From assembly GCA_002393165.1 (NCBI GenBank), contig DGIF01000048.1, forward strand, positions 1-9,488: DNA of 9,488 nt, in the 5' to 3' direction. Position numbers and translations under genes: made by a program. Each line of letters opens with the position of its first letter. The stretch's first letter is position 1. Below are positions 1-4,656 of the stretch, in pieces. The DNA comes from Candidatus Saccharibacteria bacterium UBA3829 (GTDB lineage Bacteria > Patescibacteriota > Saccharimonadia > Saccharimonadales > Saccharimonadaceae). The notes under the pieces are model-generated. The model saw only the letters and a list, made by a program, of their open reading frames with translations. It searched no databases and was not told the origin of the DNA.

Positions 1-421
1 GCGCGCAGGCGGCGAAGGTGCCCCACGAGGAGCCGGTTGCCGTTGATAGTGCGCTCGTCGCCAATAGGGACACTACGGCGACGCTGCGCCCGGTAACCCC
101 TGTGCTGATGGCGATTCTAATGACGGCGGCCCCGACGCCGGTGGCCATAAATGCCTCGGCCACCGCATAAGCCATCATTAGTATGAAGAGGATAGGGATA
201 ATCCCCTTCACGGCCTCGAGGCCGATGCCAAAGGCGTCTTCGAAGGACTTCTTTTCCGATATCCTGTAGACGACGATGGCGATGAAGGTTGCGATGGGCG
301 CAGCCATCAGCATGTCCAGCTGAAAGGTTGTAACCAAGAAGATGAATAGGACGAGTGGTGTGAACTTGACGACGGGAACGATCGTTCCTTTTTTGCTGGG
401 TTTGGGTTTGTTGGAATCCAT
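1..421 (-). CDS. NhaC-family Na+/H+ antiporter, N-terminal part (C-terminus outside window)
   Basis: Reading from ATG 421-419 to the window edge gives 140 residues beginning MDSNKPKPSKKG. A short basic, polar N-terminus is followed by hydrophobic segments at about residues 20-52 and 73-93. Another begins near 112 and ends in the motif ALSTATGSSWGTF (124-136). The ATG(S/T)SWGT signature is typical of NhaC-type antiporters, integral membrane proteins that exchange Na+ for protons. AGGAGG lies 8 nt before ATG 421, which supports this start. An in-frame ATG 14 codons upstream (463-461, MPKNAQKSEK) has no ribosome site and falls within a short repeat. The gene is the same strand as the pilus operon but has its own candidate promoter. 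The substrate cannot be fixed from this fragment; a related carboxylate or amino-acid carrier of the same ion transporter superfamily is the alternative. Confidence 0.72.
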   Translation of the reverse strand, partial: MDSNKPKPSKKGTIVPVVKFTPLVLFIFLVTTFQLDMLMAAPIATFIAIVVYRISEKKSFEDAFGIGLEAVKGIIPILFILMMAYAVAEAFMATGVGAAVIRIAISTGVTGRSVAVVSLLATSALSTATGSSWGTFAACA

Positions 422-429
422 ATCCGGAT

Positions 430-435
430 CCTCCT
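430..435 (-). promoter_or_regulatory. Shine-Dalgarno AGGAGG of the antiporter gene
   Basis: The minus strand reads AAAAGGAGGATCCGGATATG, so a full AGGAGG sits 8 nt before the ATG at 421. It is the strongest ribosome site in the window and decides the start codon over the in-frame ATG at 463. Confidence 0.8.
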
Positions 436-440
436 TTTCT

Positions 441-470
441 GATTTTTGGGCATTTTTGGGCATTTTTGGG
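441..470 (-). repeat. Three tandem 10-bp units in the antiporter leader
   Basis: On the plus strand the units are gatttttggg, catttttggg and catttttggg; on the minus strand this is CCCAAAAATG twice followed by CCCAAAAATC. The run lies directly upstream of the AGGAGG site. It could be simple slippage, or an A-rich unstructured patch that helps ribosome loading. Confidence 0.8.
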
Positions 471-482
471 TGTGTAACGAAC

Positions 483-517
483 GAAAATTAAGGGTAGCGA
501 GTAGGCTACCGATTTTC
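483..517 (-). terminator. Inverted repeat in the antiporter leader: terminator or attenuator candidate
   Basis: GGTAGC (493-498) pairs with GCTACC (505-510) across a 6-nt loop. Outer arms GAAAAT (482-487 region) and ATTTTC (512-517) can lengthen the stem through small bulges. On the minus strand it is followed by CTTAATTTTCGTT, a weak U-rich stretch. It lies downstream of both the sortase gene and the antiporter promoter. It could therefore end the pilus transcript, attenuate the antiporter transcript, or simply form a 5' leader hairpin. The short stem and interrupted U-tract keep confidence low. Confidence 0.35.
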
Positions 518-523
518 TCCTAA

Positions 524-552
524 CTTATAGCACATTTTGCACGAAAAATCAA
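524..552 (-). promoter_or_regulatory. Sigma70-like promoter for the antiporter gene
   Basis: Minus strand: TTGATT (552-547), a 17-nt spacer, then TATAAG (529-524). TGC directly before the -10 makes it an extended -10 element. Transcription should start near 517, giving a leader of about 95 nt that contains the inverted repeat and the 10-bp repeats before ATG 421. Confidence 0.6.
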
Positions 553-566
553 GGACATCGCCCTCG

Positions 567-1343
567 TCAGTCCCCTGGAGCTAGGGGAGTGCTTGGGGCG
601 GCCGCGGAGCCTCGCTTAGTGGCGCTAAGCAACAGCACGTCACGATAATGCTTAGAGTCTTTGTCGCAGGTAGAAAGCATGATCAACTTCGTTTCGTGGC
701 TGGGGTTGTCTCCTCTGGCTCGGGCATTCGCCAAGGCCTCTTCCAAAATTGCCGCATTGTGGTCATTCCGGTTGTCGTCTAGCCTGTACAAGGTAGTGGT
801 GCCGATATTTAACACTGAGTACGCCAACACCCGCAAATCGTAGGTTCCCTCTTCCGTATATAGCACGCCAGCAACATGGTCGTCGAAGAAGGCTTTCTCG
901 GAGAAATTGGCGATCTCGCCAAACATTTTTGAGCCGTCCATTCTGTGGCCGTAGATGATAGTGAAATCGTCTAACAGCTGGTCGTTGCGGCTGTCGACGA
1001 AAATCGCCCCGCTAGTGCTATATTCGCCACGATAATCCCGGACGAGATACTTCGAGTTGTTGCTGGTTTGAAGTACGGGATAGTTCAAGTTGGTGCCCTC
1101 TATTTCAAGCCAGGCAATAATCTCAGGGTTGATGGCCTTTAACTCACTGAAATCGAAGCTCGGACTTTCCTGTTGTTGTGAGGCAATGGACATCACCTCC
1201 TCGTCGACTGCGGCGCTATTATCGACCATGCCGGCATCAACCAGCGCGTAACCGCCGATGAGAAACAGAATGAGAAAAATGGCAACGGCGACGGAGTCTA
1301 CCAATGATTCTATGCTTTCTCTGATTTTCATTTGCTTTACCAT
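567..1343 (-). CDS. srtB: Class B sortase, probable pilus-assembly sortase
   Basis: This 258-residue protein has an N-terminal membrane anchor (about 16-35) and an extracytoplasmic sortase domain. The order fits class B: INPEIIAWLEI (71-81), NYPVLQ (87-92), YGHR with catalytic His133, LSTC with Cys226, and HYRDVLL with Arg234. Cys226 is the protein's only cysteine. Sortases cleave a C-terminal sorting motif and join the substrate through its new carboxyl end to an amine. Class B enzymes usually anchor haem proteins, but the S. pyogenes pilus enzyme Spy0129 is also class B. Here the gene follows the SipA-like gene by 1 nt and shares an operon with two substrates bearing VLTG motifs, so a pilin-polymerase role is inferred. 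The start is ATG 1343, or ATG 1331 (MKIRES). Neither has a good ribosome site, which suggests coupling to the upstream stop. The tail after the domain (245-258) is A/P/S-rich. Confidence 0.9.
   Translation of the reverse strand: MVKQMKIRESIESLVDSVAVAIFLILFLIGGYALVDAGMVDNSAAVDEEVMSIASQQQESPSFDFSELKAINPEIIAWLEIEGTNLNYPVLQTSNNSKYLVRDYRGEYSTSGAIFVDSRNDQLLDDFTIIYGHRMDGSKMFGEIANFSEKAFFDDHVAGVLYTEEGTYDLRVLAYSVLNIGTTTLYRLDDNRNDHNAAILEEALANARARGDNPSHETKLIMLSTCDKDSKHYRDVLLLSATKRGSAAAPSTPLAPGD
571..588 (-). other. GC-rich hairpin at the 3' end of the sortase gene
   Basis: TCCCCT (571-576) and AGGGGA (583-588) form a perfect 6-bp stem with a 6-nt loop. It lies just before the sortase stop codon (TGA, 569-567) in the transcript. 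No U-tract follows within about 20 nt, so it is not a standard intrinsic terminator. It could stabilise the 3' end of the operon mRNA or be incidental. Confidence 0.35.
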
Positions 1344-1344
1344 A

Positions 1345-1893
1345 TTATATTGAGCGCGTGCGCAGTAGTCCGATTATTTTACCTTTTATGTCTTTGCTCG
1401 GGATGGCCCCGAAGCTACGGGAATCTTCTAGAGAGTCTAAGTTTTCGTTCAGCACATAGTAGCTGTTTGAGGGGACACGAAGAACCGTTGCAGGGCTAAT
1501 CAGGTCTCTTTGCTCCGGGGTAAAAATAATGTCGTCTGAGATTTGCAATCCGTTGAGGCTTAAATGGCCATAGGAATCTATCTCTATAACGTCGTCGGCC
1601 ACCGCAAGTATAGCGGAAATATATGTCTTGCCGTCATGGTCATAAATCACGACGTCGCCGCTTTTGTAATCGCCCGCGAGGCGAGTGTATAGAACCAGGT
1701 CGCCGTCTTCCAGGCGCTCGGACATGGCTGGGCCAGAAATCCTATGAAGACCAAAACAAACACCAAAAAGTAGCCACAACGCTGCTATGAGCGCGACTAC
1801 TTTTACTCCTAACCTGAACTGGTCCTTATGACTGGTGAGCCAGCTTTTGAAACTTGTTGCAATGATGGTGCGACGGGACGCCTGCTCTGCCAT
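1345..1893 (-). CDS. SipA-like signal peptidase I homologue lacking the catalytic Ser/Lys
   Basis: The 182-residue protein has a cytoplasmic N-terminus, one membrane segment (about 29-49) and a signal peptidase I fold. ISGPAMSERLEDGDLVLY (52-69) is box B, but the nucleophile serine of GPSM is Ala56. The box with the general-base lysine (KR after GDVV) reads YISAIL, so the lysine is Ser93. The late box is kept as EDSRSFGAI (156-164). Cleavage activity is therefore not expected. SipA of S. pyogenes pilus islands is likewise a signal-peptidase-like protein without the Ser/Lys dyad and is needed for pilus polymerisation, which is the inferred role here. The stop is 1 nt from the sortase start. 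ATG 1893 is preferred over TTG 1899, which directly abuts the pilin stop codon. Only a weak AGAAAG precedes, consistent with translational coupling. Confidence 0.82.
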   Translation of the reverse strand: MAEQASRRTIIATSFKSWLTSHKDQFRLGVKVVALIAALWLLFGVCFGLHRISGPAMSERLEDGDLVLYTRLAGDYKSGDVVIYDHDGKTYISAILAVADDVIEIDSYGHLSLNGLQISDDIIFTPEQRDLISPATVLRVPSNSYYVLNENLDSLEDSRSFGAIPSKDIKGKIIGLLRTRSI

Positions 1894-1899
1894 CGACAA

Positions 1900-2961
1900 T
1901 TACTTTCTGGAGCTATTTTTTCTACTAAAGTAAATTAGGCCAAGGGCACCGACGCCGAAGATTGCAATATATACTAACGTGTTGCTAAAGACACCCGTGA
2001 GGACGGCGATGTTTTTGGTGAGCTCAAATTCGGAGTTGTTGTCATTAAAGTCAGCATCATCTTGCGCGACAAGGCCGCTGACAGTTTGGGCGGTACCGGC
2101 CGTGGTGTCGGTGCCATTGATGGCAACTTCGTAGCCTTCGGCGTCAACGAGAGTAATGGTATATCCGGAGCCTATCGGTAGTTGGCCGAGGCTGTTATTT
2201 AGCAATCCGACCGTGACCACGTCGTCGCTTTTGAGCTTAATGGCCGTGTCTTGTCCGGCCGTTACTGTGGCCGGGTTTCCGTCACAGGTGGCGCCACCGA
2301 TTGCAAAACTATCGCCGGCGGAAATACCATTTACTGCAGGGATATTGAGTGTATACGTGAAGCAGTGGTTGACGTCGGCGGAATTGCCGGTGGTCTTAGC
2401 AGAAAGTTCAAAATAGGTACGTGGCGAAGCTGAGCTCCATACCGCCGCTTCCTTGTCCCCACCGGTCTTTTGCATATTTTGAGCTAGCGTAACAACGAAG
2501 GTGTTTGGATCGGTGACACCGCCAACTACCGCATAGCGCACTGATACCTGCGCAGTGTAGGTGGCACTATCTACCGGATAAAGGCTGCTGTTCGTAGAAC
2601 TGGTTTCGGTAATCGTGAAGTAATAATCACCGGTTCTATTAAAGGTGACACCCGAGAAGTCGATCACTCCACTTTCGGTCGCGGTATTGCTAACTGGCGC
2701 AGTGGCGTCAAAAACTACCGTGGTAGATCCGGCAGGGCCATTAGTCGCCACGTCTGGATTGTCGCTATCTGCCGTGATTGTGTAGGTAAATGTATTGGTT
2801 ACTGGATTGGAGACACCGGTGACGTTGCGCGTGAATGGTATGCTATCGATATTTTGGTCAAACGTGGTCGTAGCGGCATAGGTCCTGTTCGGCAACACAA
2901 TGCCACAAAACGCCGACAAGGTGAGCGTGGTTAGTATCGCGAGTTTGATTGTTTTTTTCAT
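1900..2961 (-). CDS. Backbone pilin, FctA/Spy0128-like
   Basis: The 353-residue precursor has a signal peptide (1-29, probable cleavage after TYA) and two Ig-like domains (about 34-176 and 178-315). It ends with AVLTG (319-323), a membrane segment (327-346) and the basic tail SRKNSSRK. Domain 1 carries IDFSGVTFNRTGDYYFTITE (100-119), very close to the equivalent strands of Spy0128, including the isopeptide-catalysing Glu (Glu119). In my alignment from memory, Lys170 falls where Spy0128 has its polymerising Lys161. The lysine and asparagine that would form the domain 1 isopeptide bond are replaced by Arg45 and Ser177. Domain 2 has Lys189, candidate Asn306/308/309, and two cysteines (200, 226) able to form a disulfide. 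ATG 2961 is chosen because AGGAG precedes it and a signal peptide follows directly. It would be secreted, then polymerised by the downstream class B sortase. Confidence 0.85.
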   Translation of the reverse strand: MKKTIKLAILTTLTLSAFCGIVLPNRTYAATTTFDQNIDSIPFTRNVTGVSNPVTNTFTYTITADSDNPDVATNGPAGSTTVVFDATAPVSNTATESGVIDFSGVTFNRTGDYYFTITETSSTNSSLYPVDSATYTAQVSVRYAVVGGVTDPNTFVVTLAQNMQKTGGDKEAAVWSSASPRTYFELSAKTTGNSADVNHCFTYTLNIPAVNGISAGDSFAIGGATCDGNPATVTAGQDTAIKLKSDDVVTVGLLNNSLGQLPIGSGYTITLVDAEGYEVAINGTDTTAGTAQTVSGLVAQDDADFNDNNSEFELTKNIAVLTGVFSNTLVYIAIFGVGALGLIYFSRKNSSRK

Positions 2962-2965
2962 GGTG

Positions 2966-2988
2966 CTCCTATTTTGCTTTACATTATA
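2966..2988 (-). promoter_or_regulatory. Pilin ribosome site and possible internal -10 box
   Basis: On the minus strand TATAAT (2988-2983) is followed by an A-rich leader and AGGAG (2970-2966), 4 nt from ATG 2961. The Shine-Dalgarno element is clear. The -10 box could support extra transcription of the major pilin from inside the operon, but no convincing -35 lies 16-18 nt upstream. Confidence 0.5.
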
Positions 2989-3008
2989 TATTATTTGTGC
3001 AAAAACGA

Positions 3009-4571
3009 TCATGGCCCTTGTCTTCCCCTTTCGCGTCGTGAAATTAAGCTGACGAGAACTACAGCGAAGCCACCGACGAACAACACTGCGTAAAAACATC
3101 CATGATCAGCGTCGATGCCGGTCAAGACTGGGACGTCGTTCCAACTTTGGGTACTAAAGGCCGCTTCGGCCGTAGTGTCGTTGGGAAGGTAGTAGCCGGA
3201 GCTGATAACTGAGGCGTCAGTGATTTCGGCAACGTTAGCATGTTCGGCGGTAGCGTCCACCGTGACCGGATAGGTCGCGTAGAGCGAAAGCGTCTCGCCG
3301 GCGGCGATTTCACGCGTTACGGCGATCTGGTTGGATGTCAAAGTATAATCTCCGGCTGATGAGACGGTAAAGGTGGCACCATTCAATGTGTCCGTAATAG
3401 TAACGGAAATTGGGAAGTCTTCGTTATTAGTAACGTCAATCCTGAACTCCACGGTGTCGCCGATTCTATAGACGGTCTGCGGGTTTGTGATAGTTTTCGT
3501 GATGGCGAGCGAAAGTATACACACGGTTGGAGTTTCGCCGTAAGTTGCTTTCAATGCTGTTAGTTCGTTGTGCAGGTTAATTAACTCCGCATCAACCTGG
3601 TCCCAATATGATACCGGCGTGCTGGACGCGTCACTTTCTACTGGGATTTCGCTGTTTAGGGCGCGGCCTGCGTCCGCTATGGCAGTGGCTATCATGGCAT
3701 AATCGTCCGGCGATAAGCAGCTTAGCTGAGAAATGTACGCTGAGGCTTCGTCGACTGCGGCTTCCAGGGCGGACTTATCGTAAACATACCAATGGCCGGA
3801 GCCCGTGTTGCCGGAAAATGTGTCAAGTTTGAAGGCGTAGCCGCTATCAATGAATCCTAAATCCACAGTTTGCTGAGTATTCGAGCTATTAGAAAATACT
3901 ATGGAATCGTAACCGTGGCCACCGATGTTGCTATCAGCTGTGATTTCGAACTCCCAGATGTTGTTTCCTGCTGGCGTCATTTCTGGTTGACTACCCCATT
4001 CGAAAGGATGAGATTGGTCTGAGTTATTAAATAGATAGATCCTTACCGCGTCCCAGCCGGCGATGGAATTGTCGAAGTAGATGGTGTCGCCAGTCTCGAT
4101 GGCGGTAATATGTTTGACAATTGCGGCGGAAGTGTCGTATAAATACCAAAAACCTGAACGCTTGGCGCCATCCCAGGAATCAACCTTGTAGGCATGGCCG
4201 TCGCCTACGAACCCCAAATCTATAGTTTGCTGGGCGTTCGAACCATTGGAGAATATTACGTAGTTATATCCGCGACCATCAAAATTGTCTTGAGCCGTGG
4301 CTTCAAACTTCCAAATGTTGTTCTCCACTGGTGTCATTTCTGGCTGTTCGCCCCATTCGAAAGGATGAGATTGATCCGAGTTATTGAATAGATAAATTCT
4401 CACCGCGTCCCAGTTGGCGATGGAATTGTCGAAGTAGATGGTGTCGCCAGTGCGTAACGGGCGAATGTAATAGTGCTGCGCCGCATGAGCTGGAATAGAA
4501 ATAGCTGTACAAAATAATATGACAAAAGTTATAGCTAGATATTTTGTTTTCTTGAATATTGTGTTTGCCAT
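3009..4571 (-). CDS. Ancillary (probable tip) pilin/adhesin with two starch-binding-like modules
   Basis: This 520-residue protein has a signal peptide (1-30, AHA/A). Two tandem modules follow (about 42-146 and 161-265), each containing GDTIYFDNSIA, WDAVRIYLFNNSDQSHPFEW and a QQT.DLGF strand. That pattern resembles CBM25/26 starch-binding modules. A helical linker follows (266-345, with Cys285). Next is a DUF11-like beta domain (353-476: LAITKTITNP, YRIGDTVEFRIDVTNNED, ITDTL). The protein ends with PVLTG (480-484), a membrane segment (about 492-510) and the tail SRRERGRQGP. The VLTG signal matches the backbone pilin, so both are inferred substrates of the same sortase. Being large, modular and first in the operon, it fits an adhesive minor pilin like Cpa, though no thioester domain is evident. 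The stop is 47 nt from the pilin start. The start at ATG 4571 gives a good signal peptide but has only a weak AGG upstream. Confidence 0.8.
   Translation of the reverse strand: MANTIFKKTKYLAITFVILFCTAISIPAHAAQHYYIRPLRTGDTIYFDNSIANWDAVRIYLFNNSDQSHPFEWGEQPEMTPVENNIWKFEATAQDNFDGRGYNYVIFSNGSNAQQTIDLGFVGDGHAYKVDSWDGAKRSGFWYLYDTSAAIVKHITAIETGDTIYFDNSIAGWDAVRIYLFNNSDQSHPFEWGSQPEMTPAGNNIWEFEITADSNIGGHGYDSIVFSNSSNTQQTVDLGFIDSGYAFKLDTFSGNTGSGHWYVYDKSALEAAVDEASAYISQLSCLSPDDYAMIATAIADAGRALNSEIPVESDASSTPVSYWDQVDAELINLHNELTALKATYGETPTVCILSLAITKTITNPQTVYRIGDTVEFRIDVTNNEDFPISVTITDTLNGATFTVSSAGDYTLTSNQIAVTREIAAGETLSLYATYPVTVDATAEHANVAEITDASVISSGYYLPNDTTAEAAFSTQSWNDVPVLTGIDADHGCFYAVLFVGGFAVVLVSLISRRERGRQGP
3777..4091 (-). 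repeat. Second carbohydrate-binding-like module
   Basis: Encodes residues 161-265 of the ancillary pilin, the second copy of the tandem duplication. Copies differ mostly after residue 90 of the first unit (for example FEATAQDN against FEITADSN). The duplication is therefore not fully homogenised, although the aromatic and QQT.DLGF positions are kept. Confidence 0.85.
4134..4448 (-). repeat. First carbohydrate-binding-like module (N-terminal copy)
   Basis: Encodes residues 42-146 of the ancillary pilin. It recurs at a 357-bp (119-residue) period, measured from the shared cgatggaattgtcgaagtag at 4418 and 4061. Residues WDAVRIYLFNNSDQSHPFEW are identical in both copies. Confidence 0.85.
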
Positions 4572-4587
4572 GTGTATGATTACGCCT

Positions 4588-4608
4588 ATGTTATATATTA
4601 TATAACAT
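4588..4608. promoter_or_regulatory. AT-only palindrome in the pilus operon promoter region
   Basis: Ten bases on each side of a central T (4598) are perfectly complementary, with arms ATGTTATATA and TATATAACAT. The minus-strand TATAAT (4602-4597) lies inside it and a second TATAAT lies at 4630-4625. Neither has a good -35. This 85-bp gap (4572-4656) is the only non-coding stretch before the operon. The palindrome may be an operator overlapping the -10, or a by-product of AT-rich promoter DNA. Confidence 0.5.
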
Positions 4609-4656
4609 AATTTCGAAAATAAACATTATAATTTTGCGGATACTTCATAACATTTA

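Noticed and set aside
441..470. CRISPR-like array
   Set aside because: Units are 10 bp, directly tandem with no spacers; only three copies.
661..843. Plus-strand open frame opposite the sortase catalytic region
   Set aside because: It is antisense to the Cys226/Arg234 region of a clear sortase and has no domain or ribosome site.
2156..2433. Two overlapping plus-strand open frames opposite the pilin
   Set aside because: Shadows of the pilin domain 2 coding sequence; no starts with ribosome sites.
2962..3099. N-terminal extension of the backbone pilin to 3099
   Set aside because: It overlaps the end of the ancillary pilin gene, and the extra 46 residues would bury the signal peptide. AGGAG and a signal peptide support ATG 2961.
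4134..4571. Thioester (Cpa-type) adhesin domain in the ancillary pilin
   Set aside because: The N-terminal region has no cysteine outside the signal peptide up to residue 285, so a Cys-Gln thioester cannot form there.
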